This document shows positions 11,125 through 23,807 of a DNA stretch of 64,000 nucleotides, piece by piece. The translations under genes and the position numbers were made by a program. Each line of letters starts with the position of its first letter. Within the stretch, counting starts at the first letter, position 1. The stretch spans positions 48,980,798 through 49,044,797 of the forward strand of contig NC_059501.1 of the NCBI RefSeq assembly GCF_914767665.1. The letters are read 5' to 3'. Below the pieces are notes generated by a model. It had not been told where the DNA came from and searched no databases. It was given only the letters and a program-made list of their open reading frames with translations. This DNA is from Harmonia axyridis (taxonomy: Eukaryota > Arthropoda > Insecta > Coleoptera > Coccinellidae).

Positions 11125-13200
11125 AGTCTCACGTTATTTCAAGATTCTCTATATAAATGTTCAGTCCCTCATCAACAAGGTTGACACATTGGAGCTGCTG
11201 TTTGAGGAGGAGCGCCCCTTCGTAGTCAGTATTGTTGAGTATTGGTGTAACACTGAAAAGCTACAGTGCATAACTATTCATGTCGATGTATGTGTGGCTT
11301 CCTATTTAAGACTAACCCCACAGATTACGGATAACATAGATAGAACACTCGCCTTCCCCCACCCGAAATTAAGTTCTAGTCCCGGTCGCTTGGAACCGCT
11401 GCTAGTCATTTGTTTACGTTTGGTTTGCTCTCGCAAAAAAAAATTCATTTTAACTTAACCTAAAAGCTGAAATGAGACTTTCGTCGTTGAAGTTGTTCAA
11501 GTACAATTGCCGTATGCCGTAGAAATTCATTTGAAGACAAAAATATACTTGCAAATTTCGAGGTAAGTGCTTCAATCAAACTAGTTTTAATTTAATGAAT
11601 AATACATATATTATTTTATCAGAATGCCTGAAATAAAGAAGTGCAAGACATCGTTTCCCCTAGAGTGATTTGGATATATTTGATAATTGGCTCCAAATTA
11701 TCAAAGAAAAATTTCCAGAAATACTGCGTACCTATATACCTATTTACGGAATATTTATGGATTTTTGCTGAGAACGAGAATATGAATTGAATGAAGCTCA
11801 GAAGAATTGACGTTGATACTAAAAGATTGGGCGGTCAATATTAGAAAGAAAGACAGAACCGAATATAAAGAAGCAACGGTGAAGACAATGTACTATAATG
11901 ACTATAACATTATATGATTGATCCGTTTAACATTATAATATCAGCCCGAGATGCCCACTATGCAATGGTAATAGATCATCTATAGAAGAGAACAGCAACG
12001 AATCTAATGCTCAGTTAAATTTTAATAAACTCATTGATTTTGTTGTCAAAAAATTTTTGCATATAATTATTTTATCAGAATCCCTAAAATAAACGAATAT
12101 TGTGTACAAGGATATACCGATGAGACAAGTGCAAGACATCGTTTCCGTAAGAGTGATTTGGATACATTTGATAATTGGCTCCAAATTAGCCAACCAAAAA
12201 ATTGGTATCTTCCAGGAAACTATTGTGATGCCATTCCTACAATCGGTATTCCAGGTGATTTTATTGATTTTTTCAATTTTATTCATATTTAAATCCCTTA
12301 AATATTTTTTCCATGTGTACTACACAATGTTAAAATGGAGCTGTAGCTCATTCTGATTTGAACAATGCTTAGGATTAGACATTAGATATGGTTAGTTAGT
12401 TTTCATTTTAGCAATAGTCGTAGGAACGAAAGTATCACTTTCCAGGAAGCTAACATGGTCTTAGATGTAATGCATACCTACAATCGGTATTCCAGGTAAT
12501 TTTACCGAATTACTCAATTTTATTCATATTTAAACCCCTTGCATTTTTTTATATTAATTTATTTATTTTTTGTTCTCAAACTTAACAATAATTCTAATTC
12601 GACCTGATGAATTCCTTCCATTTATTATATATTGTTATGTTATTATGAATTATTGTTGAAACTCGTTTATTAATTTATTGTTGATGCTACTTCATTTATT
12701 CATTGTTGATTTATTTATTCATATATTGTTTATTTTTCTATATTTATTTATTTTGGGTTACTGCGAATTCATTATATGTTCATTCAACTATCGACTTTTA
12801 TTTGCCCCTAAAATAATATATGTAATCACATATTATACCAGTTATTTAAAAAAAAATTCAAATGGTTTTTGTTCATCATAGCACCAAATTCCATTTGAAT
12901 TGCTCAATATTTCGTTAATAAATTTAAAACAATTACAGGAAAACCACTCACTTCAAATTTCCCGCGTTTGTCCTAGTCCCGACCGCCAGGGGGAGTTAAT
13001 TTCAAATGATTCTACTTTAGGTGGAGGAGTGTCGCATCTATGTTATCCGTAATCTGTGACTAACCCATAAACCTGGTGGCGCTGCTATTTACACGGGAAA
13101 TGATCTACTTGTGAAAGATATAGGAATATCTAAGTTCTCTGTTGAAATGCAGTTCGAGTTTTGTGGAGTGACAGTGGAGAGATTCTCTTCTCTTTCTTGA
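11125..13200 (+). pseudogene. Endonuclease start, split by P-like insertion
   Basis: The EN N-terminus reads ILYINVQSLINKVDTLELLF near 11150-11205, followed by a glutamate/tryptophan block (VVSIVEYWCNTEKLQCITIH). It is interrupted at 11319 by a transposon and resumes at 13067. Removing the insert and one copy of the target duplication restores an open reading ASYLRLTHKPGGAAIYTGND, a typical EN segment, which then runs to VTVERFSSLS before the unit ends at 13207. The rest of EN and all of RT are missing from this strand. Confidence 0.75.
11319..13058. mobile_element. P-like DNA transposon with 8-bp target duplication
   Basis: A 1740-bp insertion flanked by the 8-bp duplication ACTAACCC (11311-11318 and 13059-13066). 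The terminal inverted repeats are about 31 bp with a few mismatches, starting CACAGATTACGGATAACATAG. An 8-bp duplication with roughly 31-bp ends that begin CA suits the P superfamily. Two related internal blocks (11622-11700 and 12075-12260) encode broken stretches such as SARHRFRKSDLDTF with flanking W and C residues that could be THAP-like, but I cannot confirm the fold. A candidate intron (GGTAAGT near 11562 to TATCAG near 11622) precedes the first block. No intact transposase is present. hAT is the alternative. Confidence 0.6.
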
Positions 13201-13927
13201 AAAATCATTTCATTTCATTTGTATTTCCACATATAAAACCTTTTTCCCTTTCCTAGGGAGGGAGAAGGGTAAAATCTAGGTGCGAGAGAAGGAAGAGAAA
13301 AGTTGAATATGAATATACAGAAGAAGAACACCATAATCTGGGTACATGCTACGGCGAGCCCAAGATTCTCTTTTTTAACTAAAAGAGAACGAGACAGCAA
13401 CAACAACATTTCACAGTTCAATAACCCCTTAACTAATCGACTGAATTATTTCAAATTTTGAAGTTTTGTCACCCTGTACTATCAATATTTATGAAATCGA
13501 GTAAATCAGATCCGGACTAGGAAAATTTCAGACTTTTCCTATTTTCGTGAATATTGGATCACCCTGTACGTGAACATCGTTTTTTTCCGTTTTCGTAATC
13601 ACAAAGAATTAATTCATAAGAAAAATTCTAGTTCTCTGTTTGGTACGGTCATACAGGGTGGACCCTTGCCACCCTTAAAATTTCAAAATTTGGAATTATT
13701 CGGTTGATTAGTTAAAGAGTTATTGAGTTAAAAAAAATTCATTCTTGAGGGAATGTTTATTGATCACCCTGTATGACCGTGCCAAACAGAGATTTAGAAT
13801 TTTCATTATGAATTAATTCTTTGTGATCACGAAAACGGAAAAAAACCATAATAATGTTCACGTACAGGGTGATCTAATATTCACGAAAATAGGGAGCAAT
13901 ATTGTTAATACAATGTTTCAAATTAGA

Positions 13928-14511
13928 TTTTCAAGGTTCTTTTTAATCGGGAAGCATTCATCGTGAATATTCTTGAATTCATTATAAAACAGGGAAATCC
14001 GTTTATTGACATCGCTCAAAGGAACCTCATAAATGAAACCCCAATCTTGTCCGTACAGAATATCAGTGAACCTACTTACATTTGCTCCAGAAATCAAACG
14101 TGTTTCGAATGTTGAAATCTTCCTCTCAGAGGGAAAACAATTAAACTCAAGAATCTATCTAGATAGATGAGGTTGTTCATTGTGTGCAATGAATGTCTCA
14201 TAATTTGTAACGATATTGTCCAAACAAGAATCCGATTTCAAACCAATTCTTGTAGGCTCAGTAATCGCTAGTTTCGCAGCGAAAAAGTTGACAATATTAA
14301 GAAATTTTTGTTTGTTACAATCATTATAAGTGGACTGCAAGTGAATGTTGAAATCACCTGCAACGAAATAAAAAGCATTTATATCGGTCAATTTTTGTAG
14401 CAGAATTGTGAATTTCTCAAAAAATACTTCCAGATCAGACCTAGTCGGGTGAGATGATCTATGCAACTGGGAATGGAAAAGAAAAGGTCGGAATGAAACT
14501 TTATATTTCAC
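13928..14511 (-). pseudogene. Endonuclease fragment, unit 2 copy
   Basis: Duplicate of the minus-strand GDFNI-containing endonuclease remnant at 6790-7373. No difference was seen. Confidence 0.7.
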
Positions 14512-14573
14512 GTTCCTTGAACAATGGCCGACCGGTGAACCACCAACTGACCGATAAAAGCCGTGAAGGCAGT

Positions 14574-16658
14574 CACGGGCGTAGCCAGGGGGGTTTTTGG
14601 GGGTTTGAAGTTGAGTACCCAGTTGTATAAATACAACGACGGTATTTATTTCCTAAATAAATTCATAAGAATCGATGTAAATAAATAAACTAAATTTAAT
14701 TTGCTTTTTTTCTCAAAACATACTTGAGAAATAAAACTAGTGAAAATAGACTGAATGGGTTGGCTCTCATGAAGTTGAAATGTTTAAAAAGAAAAACAGA
14801 AGACTTTTTTTATAATATGTAAATTGAATCAAATGTTCTTGTTCTTTTTTGTTTTTTTATATGGTTAAATATATATTTTATAATAAAAATGATTATGGTT
14901 ATGTCAAGCACTTTTATTTGCATTATTTTATTGAACCAGTGGCATATACAGAGAACGAGTATGATATTTTTGCTATATCATGTACAGGGTGGGCAAATAA
15001 GCAAGGTAAGCGGCCATATCTCAGGATCCACTCATCGTAGAGACTTGCGATGAAAATTTTTACCACTAAGGTGTACAAGAAAACACACTGGAAATTGTTT
15101 TGAAGTTCATACCTCCACCGCTAGGGGGTGTAATAGTTACCATCGAGTAGAAAAATGAATTTTACTCGAAAATGTTTCATATGAAGTTGAAGAGAAAATA
15201 GCATCAATGTAATCCTTGGAAAATTCTCTATCTTTTTGAATTGTCACTTTCGATTTTACGACATCTAATAAGGGTAGGTGAAAGGGAGAAATCTGACTGA
15301 TTGAAACGCCTGTAACTTCAGTTAGGCTTAACATTTTTGAGCAAATTAGATCTCGTCTTAAAGATTATATCTTGTTGATTGGGGACAAAATAAAGTCATG
15401 ATAAATTTGTTCTTGCTGCTTTCGATAGGGGGCGCTAAGTCAGAAGTTCATTGTTCTGTTTATTTTACTGTGAAATTTCAGATGTAATGATAGGATTTTC
15501 TCAACAGAAACCGAAATTCCATCATATTTGCATGAAAACACCTGAAGGTCGCAAAGCGATAATTTCATGCGTTATGGCCGAGAGAAGATATTCTTCAACT
15601 GATGCACTGCGAAAAACCAAATTGTGTTTTTAGTTCTGACAGAAACAGAAATCCCATCAAATTTGTATGAAAAAACCAAAAGGTCGCAAAGCGATAGCTT
15701 CAGGCGTTCTGGATTTATGGACGAAAAAAGATATTCTTCAAAAAATGCACTGAAAATCTAAATTGTGTTTTCTTTCGGCCATAACTACAGAACGGCTGAA
15801 GCTATCGCTTTACGACCTTTTGGTTTTTTCATACAAATTTGATGGGCTTTCTGTTTCTGTTAGAACTTAAAGACACAATTTGGTTTTTCGCAGTGCATCA
15901 GTTGAAGAATATCTTCTTTCGGCCATAACTTCAGAACGCCTGAAATTATCGCTTTGCGACCTTCAGGTTTTCTCATGCAAGTTTGATGGAATTTCGGTTT
16001 CTGTTAAAAAAATCGTATCATTACATTTGAAATTTCACAGTAAAATGAACAAAACAATGAACTCCTGACTTAGCGCCCTCTATCGAAAGCAGCAAAAACA
16101 AATCTATCACGACTTTATTTTGTCCTCAATCAACAAGATATTATCGTTCAGACGAGATCTAATTTGCTCGAAAATGTTGGGCCAAACTGAAGTTACAGGC
16201 GTTTCAATCAGTCAGATTTCTCCCTTTCCCCTACCCTTATTGGATATCGTAAAATCGAAAGTGACAATTCAAAAAGATAGAGAATTTTCCAAGGATTACA
16301 TTGATGATATTTTCTCTTCAACTTCATATGAAACATTTTCGAGTAAAATTCATTTTTCTACTCGACAGTAGCTATTACGCTTCCTAGCGGTAGAGGTATG
16401 AACATGAAAACAATTTCCAGTGTGTTCTCTTGTACACTTTAGTGGTAAAATTTTTTTACCTCGAAATACGATGAGTGGATCCTGAGATATAGCCGCTTAC
16501 CTCGCTTATTTTCCCACCCTGTACATGCAGGCACAATACGAACATTTATTTATATGAAAAAAATTCTTATTTCTCCCATTATCCTTTCTGTATACGCCTT
16601 TGTCTTAACCCAGCCCCCCCCCCCCCAACCCCGAAACTGAAACCTGGCTACGCCCGTG
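14574..16658. mobile_element. hAT-like element, unit 2 copy
   Basis: Duplicate of the element at 7436-9521, one base shorter in the C-tract, with the same AAGGCAGT flanks. The nested foldback element lies at 14985-16520. Confidence 0.8.
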
Positions 16659-17666
16659 AAGGCAGTACACTCACGGAAGCTATATCTACAGGATTGTTTT
16701 CTGAATTAATATAATACCATGAATTTTGAGGTTAATTTGTTTGTATGAAGTAAACGCTATTAGCAACGAATGGTTTCCAACGAATGATTCTCCTTTTACC
16801 CAGTGAAGTACGATTTGCGAGTCCGACCATGTATGGTCGGTTCCAAAATTTTAACAGTGTATTTTATCAATTTGCTGAGTAAGACTGCAGTACATAATTC
16901 GAGGCGAGGAACAGTTATCTTTTTCAATAGAGCAAGTTTGGAAACTCATTGAGAGCTCTTAAATAAATGACGCATGCATAACCTCTTTCGCTGGCGTCAC
17001 AATACCCATGAATTCCGTAATTGGAAAAGTCGATCGGAATAATAAGATGTGGAATTTTTAAATAAGAGAGTAATGGTAATTTCGACTTGTATTGTTGCCA
17101 GGCACGAATAAATTCGAGGGTGGTGGTTCATCCCAATCGGTTTTCGATATCCAAAGTTGTTGAATCAAATTTTAAGCGAGGAAAATCGTGGGATCAACCA
17201 ATACGAGGGAATCATACACTCGTACTCACTCAGAGAGCATAATTCTTTTTTGCACGATAAACCTTCTATTGGTTTGCAAAAAAAAAACAACTAAAATAAT
17301 CATTATTGAGATTCCAGTTCAACCACAAAACATTCATTGAAAATGGTTGTGACTCATTATCAAAAGTAAGCAGTCAACAGATGAATGAGATGCTGGTAAA
17401 TCATTCAAAAGTGACGGTTCATTACTGCAAAACTTCGTAACAGAAAACCAACCTTTTCTAACAAATAAATCAAAATATTCATTGCGGATCATCGGTAATC
17501 ATGTCGGCGAATAAGACGGACGGAATCGGTAGCGATGCACGTAATATTTTTTTCAAATGCGCGATGAAATATATTGAGATAATTGTATCTCAATATATTT
17601 CATCGTAGATTTGCATTTAGGGTAAAAAGTTGTTGCGAGGAAGAGATCACTTCTGTTCTCGCTATT

Positions 17667-18256
17667 ATGTCGGAAGAGGCTGAATCTTTGACTGATAATT
17701 CCCAGCCAACCATTGAGATTTCTGAAAATTCTACTAACCGTGAATTTCTTTTGAGAATAATACATAAATTGGAGGACAAAAATCGTCTATTACAGGAAAA
17801 TTCATCATTACTTGAATACAAAATGGTGAATGATGTTGTCAAGAATGCAAAATTGAATAAAGGAATTAATCGGAGTACCAAAAATTCTGAAGAAATCAAA
17901 GAGAGTGATTGGAAAACTATTCCTCTCAAAAAAGCAAAAAGAAAAACTCGTCCTGCTCTAATTATTAGAAAGTGTTCTGAACCAACAACTGTTCAAGGTG
18001 TTGAGAAATTCAAACCCCTTCATGTTTCTAGAATGAACCCTTCCACGACTGTTGAAGATCTTCAGGCATTGCTTCCACAAAAATTCAAAGATGTAAAATG
18101 CGAGATCCTCTAATCACGTTATCCGGAGATCTATGCATCCTTCAAGGTTCTCTTACCAGACAGTGAATTTGAGAAAGTTTAGGATGCTAAAAATTGGCCG
18201 AAAAATGCTAGTATTAATTATTTTTTCCGGAGCCAGAATATGAATCTAAACAAATA
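17667..18256 (+). pseudogene. ORF1 with nonsense codons, unit 2 copy
   Basis: Duplicate of the ORF1 remnant at 10530-11119, with the same in-frame stops. The 19-bp hairpin precedes it at 17562-17605. Confidence 0.65.
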
Positions 18257-18455
18257 GCAAGAGTCTCACGTTATTTCAAGATTCTCTATATAAATGTTCA
18301 GTCCCTCATCAACAAGGTTGACACATTGGAGCTGCTGTTTGAGGAGGAGCGCCCCTTCGTAGTCAGTATTGTTGAGTATTGGTGTAACACTGAAAAGCTA
18401 CAGTGCATAACTATTCATGTCGATGTATGTGTGGCTTCCTATTTAAGACTAACCC

Positions 18456-20195
18456 CACAGATTACGGATAACATAGATAGAACACTCGCCTTCCCCCACC
18501 CGAAATTAAGTTCTAGTCCCGGTCGCTTGGAACCGCTGCTAGTCATTTGTTTACGTTTGGTTTGCTCTCGCAAAAAAAAATTCATTTTAACTTAACCTAA
18601 AAGCTGAAATGAGACTTTCGTCGTTGAAGTTGTTCAAGTACAATTGCCGTATGCCGTAGAAATTCATTTGAAGACAAAAATATACTTGCAAATTTCGAGG
18701 TAAGTGCTTCAATCAAACTAGTTTTAATTTAATGAATAATACATATATTATTTTATCAGAATGCCTGAAATAAAGAAGTGCAAGACATCGTTTCCCCTAG
18801 AGTGATTTGGATATATTTGATAATTGGCTCCAAATTATCAAAGAAAAATTTCCAGAAATACTGCGTACCTATATACCTATTTACGGAATATTTATGGATT
18901 TTTGCTGAGAACGAGAATATGAATTGAATGAAGCTCAGAAGAATTGACGTTGATACTAAAAGATTGGGCGGTCAATATTAGAAAGAAAGACAGAACCGAA
19001 TATAAAGAAGCAACGGTGAAGACAATGTACTATAATGACTATAACATTATATGATTGATCCGTTTAACATTATAATATCAGCCCGAGATGCCCACTATGC
19101 AATGGTAATAGATCATCTATAGAAGAGAACAGCAACGAATCTAATGCTCAGTTAAATTTTAATAAACTCATTGATTTTGTTGTCAAAAAATTTTTGCATA
19201 TAATTATTTTATCAGAATCCCTAAAATAAACGAATATTGTGTACAAGGATATACCGATGAGACAAGTGCAAGACATCGTTTCCGTAAGAGTGATTTGGAT
19301 ACATTTGATAATTGGCTCCAAATTAGCCAACCAAAAAATTGGTATCTTCCAGGAAACTATTGTGATGCCATTCCTACAATCGGTATTCCAGGTGATTTTA
19401 TTGATTTTTTCAATTTTATTCATATTTAAATCCCTTAAATATTTTTTCCATGTGTACTACACAATGTTAAAATGGAGCTGTAGCTCATTCTGATTTGAAC
19501 AATGCTTAGGATTAGACATTAGATATGGTTAGTTAGTTTTCATTTTAGCAATAGTCGTAGGAACGAAAGTATCACTTTCCAGGAAGCTAACATGGTCTTA
19601 GATGTAATGCATACCTACAATCGGTATTCCAGGTAATTTTACCGAATTACTCAATTTTATTCATATTTAAACCCCTTGCATTTTTTTATATTAATTTATT
19701 TATTTTTTGTTCTCAAACTTAACAATAATTCTAATTCGACCTGATGAATTCCTTCCATTTATTATATATTGTTATGTTATTATGAATTATTGTTGAAACT
19801 CGTTTATTAATTTATTGTTGATGCTACTTCATTTATTCATTGTTGATTTATTTATTCATATATTGTTTATTTTTCTATATTTATTTATTTTGGGTTACTG
19901 CGAATTCATTATATGTTCATTCAACTATCGACTTTTATTTGCCCCTAAAATAATATATGTAATCACATATTATACCAGTTATTTAAAAAAAAATTCAAAT
20001 GGTTTTTGTTCATCATAGCACCAAATTCCATTTGAATTGCTCAATATTTCGTTAATAAATTTAAAACAATTACAGGAAAACCACTCACTTCAAATTTCCC
20101 GCGTTTGTCCTAGTCCCGACCGCCAGGGGGAGTTAATTTCAAATGATTCTACTTTAGGTGGAGGAGTGTCGCATCTATGTTATCCGTAATCTGTG
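18456..20195. mobile_element. P-like element, unit 2 copy
   Basis: Duplicate of the insertion at 11319-13058, with the same ACTAACCC flanks inside the split endonuclease (18262-20337). Confidence 0.6.
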
Positions 20196-20344
20196 ACTAA
20201 CCCATAAACCTGGTGGCGCTGCTATTTACACGGGAAATGATCTACTTGTGAAAGATATAGGAATATCTAAGTTCTCTGTTGAAATGCAGTTCGAGTTTTG
20301 TGGAGTGACAGTGGAGAGATTCTCTTCTCTTTCTTGAAAAATCA

Positions 20345-20733
20345 AATCAAATTAAATTAACTTATCTTGCAGAAGTCTTATTTTTATATTGTGGCCACAA
20401 CAGCAATTATTTGGTACTTGTTCACGAAAACAGCTGTTTGATGATTTGATTTGTTGTTTTTATTTGAAGGTTACTTCTCATGATCCGACCAGTCTTTACT
20501 AACTATATTATAAATAAACCAGCTATTGTCGACAGATTTGACTCTGAAGGAATATTTCCAGAAGTATAACTCCTCAGACTTCAAAAGCCCTGGTTGAATA
20601 TATGAGTAATGTAAGTTTTTTATAAACTACGTTTCTTTGTTTCAATGTCAACTACGTGAATTATGCAACATATGTAATTTTTTCTTACATAAGAACTGGA
20701 CCGATTTCACTAATTCTTTTTTTGTTGTATTTG

Positions 20734-20736
<3 letters not shown>
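20345..20736 (+). other. Spacer with Helitron-like motif
   Basis: About 390 bases with no gene. Its right end contains AACTGGACCGATTTCACTAATTC, also found inside the Helitron-like element at about 25040. The preceding ACGTGAATTATGCAAC block occurs there in inverted orientation (25120-25140), so this is rearranged Helitron-derived DNA. The duplicate is at 22691-23078. Confidence 0.45.

Positions 20737-20782
<46 letters not shown>
20737..20782. repeat. (TA)n microsatellite at duplication breakpoint
   Basis: TA array of about 45 bases that forms the downstream boundary of copy A of the nested duplication. Confidence 0.85.
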
Positions 20783-20785
<3 letters not shown>

Positions 20786-23079
20786 TATTTAAGACTAACC
20801 CCACAGATTACGGATAACATAGATAGAACACTCGCCTTCCCCCACCCGAAATTAAGTTCTAGTCCCGGTCGCTTGGAACCGCTGCTAGTCATTTGTTTAC
20901 GTTTGGTTTGCTCTCGCAAAAAAAAATTCATTTTAACTTAACCTAAAAGCTGAAATGAGACTTTCGTCGTTGAAGTTGTTCAAGTACAATTGCCGTATGC
21001 CGTAGAAATTCATTTGAAGACAAAAATATACTTGCAAATTTCGAGGTAAGTGCTTCAATCAAACTAGTTTTAATTTAATGAATAATACATATATTATTTT
21101 ATCAGAATGCCTGAAATAAAGAAGTGCAAGACATCGTTTCCCCTAGAGTGATTTGGATATATTTGATAATTGGCTCCAAATTATCAAAGAAAAATTTCCA
21201 GAAATACTGCGTACCTATATACCTATTTACGGAATATTTATGGATTTTTGCTGAGAACGAGAATATGAATTGAATGAAGCTCAGAAGAATTGACGTTGAT
21301 ACTAAAAGATTGGGCGGTCAATATTAGAAAGAAAGACAGAACCGAATATAAAGAAGCAACGGTGAAGACAATGTACTATAATGACTATAACATTATATGA
21401 TTGATCCGTTTAACATTATAATATCAGCCCGAGATGCCCACTATGCAATGGTAATAGATCATCTATAGAAGAGAACAGCAACGAATCTAATGCTCAGTTA
21501 AATTTTAATAAACTCATTGATTTTGTTGTCAAAAAATTTTTGCATATAATTATTTTATCAGAATCCCTAAAATAAACGAATATTGTGTACAAGGATATAC
21601 CGATGAGACAAGTGCAAGACATCGTTTCCGTAAGAGTGATTTGGATACATTTGATAATTGGCTCCAAATTAGCCAACCAAAAAATTGGTATCTTCCAGGA
21701 AACTATTGTGATGCCATTCCTACAATCGGTATTCCAGGTGATTTTATTGATTTTTTCAATTTTATTCATATTTAAATCCCTTAAATATTTTTTCCATGTG
21801 TACTACACAATGTTAAAATGGAGCTGTAGCTCATTCTGATTTGAACAATGCTTAGGATTAGACATTAGATATGGTTAGTTAGTTTTCATTTTAGCAATAG
21901 TCGTAGGAACGAAAGTATCACTTTCCAGGAAGCTAACATGGTCTTAGATGTAATGCATACCTACAATCGGTATTCCAGGTAATTTTACCGAATTACTCAA
22001 TTTTATTCATATTTAAACCCCTTGCATTTTTTTATATTAATTTATTTATTTTTTGTTCTCAAACTTAACAATAATTCTAATTCGACCTGATGAATTCCTT
22101 CCATTTATTATATATTGTTATGTTATTATGAATTATTGTTGAAACTCGTTTATTAATTTATTGTTGATGCTACTTCATTTATTCATTGTTGATTTATTTA
22201 TTCATATATTGTTTATTTTTCTATATTTATTTATTTTGGGTTACTGCGAATTCATTATATGTTCATTCAACTATCGACTTTTATTTGCCCCTAAAATAAT
22301 ATATGTAATCACATATTATACCAGTTATTTAAAAAAAAATTCAAATGGTTTTTGTTCATCATAGCACCAAATTCCATTTGAATTGCTCAATATTTCGTTA
22401 ATAAATTTAAAACAATTACAGGAAAACCACTCACTTCAAATTTCCCGCGTTTGTCCTAGTCCCGACCGCCAGGGGGAGTTAATTTCAAATGATTCTACTT
22501 TAGGTGGAGGAGTGTCGCATCTATGTTATCCGTAATCTGTGACTAACCCATAAACCTGGTGGCGCTGCTATTTACACGGGAAATGATCTACTTGTGAAAG
22601 ATATAGGAATATCTAAGTTCTCTGTTGAAATGCAGTTCGAGTTTTGTGGAGTGACAGTGGAGAGATTCTCTTCTCTTTCTTGAAAAATCAAATCAAATTA
22701 AATTAACTTATCTTGCAGAAGTCTTATTTTTATATTGTGGCCACAACAGCAATTATTTGGTACTTGTTCACGAAAACAGCTGTTTGATGATTTGATTTGT
22801 TGTTTTTATTTGAAGGTTACTTCTCATGATCCGACCAGTCTTTACTAACTATATTATAAATAAACCAGCTATTGTCGACAGATTTGACTCTGAAGGAATA
22901 TTTCCAGAAGTATAACTCCTCAGACTTCAAAAGCCCTGGTTGAATATATGAGTAATGTAAGTTTTTTATAAACTACGTTTCTTTGTTTCAATGTCAACTA
23001 CGTGAATTATGCAACATATGTAATTTTTTCTTACATAAGAACTGGACCGATTTCACTAATTTTTTTTTTTTTGTATTTG

Positions 23080-23155
<76 letters not shown>
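20783..23155 (+). repeat. 2.35-kb nested tandem duplication, copy B
   Basis: Second copy of 18437-20782. It begins abruptly after (TA)n at TCCTATTTAAGACTAACC, which makes a third P-like element at 20802-22541. The following 390 bases (22691-23078) also match copy A apart from a small T-tract difference near 23058. The terminal (TA)n is longer than in copy A. Confidence 0.85.
23079..23155. repeat. (TA)n microsatellite
   Basis: TA array of about 75 bases between nested copy B and the terminal repeat of a Penelope-like element. Confidence 0.85.
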
Positions 23156-23158
<3 letters not shown>

Positions 23159-23238
23159 CTAACCAGTTCCGAAAGCTTGGTATGAATAAAGAGTAAAACT
23201 GAAATCCTTCTTATCAGTCGAATTCCCTTAAAGATTCA

Positions 23239-23284
<46 letters not shown>

Positions 23285-23370
23285 GCGTGAATCTATTAAG
23301 GGAATTCGACTGATAAGAAGGATTTCGGTTTTACTCTTTATTCATACCAAGCTTTCGGAACTGATTGGTG
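23156..23370. repeat. Inverted Penelope-like terminal repeats around (TA)n
   Basis: Arms of about 80 bases (23156-23240 and 23283-23365) are near-perfect inverted repeats on either side of a (TA)n hinge. Both carry GAATAAAGAGTAAAAC, AAGGGAATTCGACTGATAAG and TTCCGAAAGCTTGG. The last is the 3' half of the hammerhead core seen in other elements here (C-C-G-A-A-A-G-C), but the CUGANGA half is absent, so I do not call a ribozyme. These are the pseudo-LTR ends of the PLE that follows on the minus strand. Confidence 0.65.
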
Positions 23371-23585
23371 GATTGAAATTAAAATTACATATACAAAAAG
23401 AACTATCCCAAATCTTTAAAAACAGTCACTCACAGAATTTGAGGTTGTCTCCTTAATAAGTTAAAATTCATCAATTAACGCAAATTTTTAAGTAAATTAG
23501 TCTCAATTACTATCAGTTGGATTAATCTTTCTTTGTCAATTGGATGTGAAGTATAAACAGTGTGTCTAACCTAACTTAATTATTT

Positions 23586-23745
23586 TCTTTGGTACATATC
23601 ACAGAATCGCGTCGCGTCAACTTTGGTTTACTTTTTCTTCTTATTTTTATTCGTCTAGTGGTCCATCATAGAATCGTTCCCGGTTTGGATATGTTAACAG
23701 GAACGTGTAAACATTGCTTAATCTTTGTACGTCGGTTTTTTTATT

Positions 23746-23807
<62 letters not shown>

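Larger units (their letters stand above)
6075..13207 (+). repeat. 7.13-kb tandem duplication, copy 1
   Basis: First copy of a 7133-bp unit repeated head to tail at 13213-20344. Every landmark recurs at a constant offset of 7138, changing to 7137 after the C-tract near 9476-9489 (14 C here, 13 C in copy 2). I saw no other difference by eye. Homology starts at TTTCATTTGTATTTCC and ends at CTTGAAAAATCA. The junction between copies is TTTCA, which also begins the unit. The unit contains only transposon sequence. Confidence 0.9.
13213..20344 (+). repeat. 7.13-kb tandem duplication, copy 2
   Basis: Second copy of the unit at 6075-13207, with the same order and, by eye, the same sequence, including nonsense codons and both transposon insertions. 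The only difference seen is 13 instead of 14 C in the tract at about 16614-16626. Downstream of 20344 the sequence diverges from what follows copy 1. Confidence 0.9.
18437..20782 (+). repeat. 2.35-kb nested tandem duplication, copy A
   Basis: This segment runs from the endonuclease sequence just before the P-like insertion to the end of a (TA)n array. It is repeated immediately downstream at 20783-23155 with an offset of 2346. The upstream breakpoint lies in unique coding sequence (GGCT|TCCTATTTAAG) and the downstream one inside (TA)n. Confidence 0.85.

Noticed and set aside
12604..12625. CTGATGA motif inside the P-like element as hammerhead
   Set aside because: Followed by ATTCCTTCC with no pairing partner and no GAAA.
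23156..23370. Hammerhead ribozyme at the inverted PLE ends
   Set aside because: Only the 3' half of the core (CCGAAAGCTTGG) is present; no CUGANGA with pairing stem II lies upstream.
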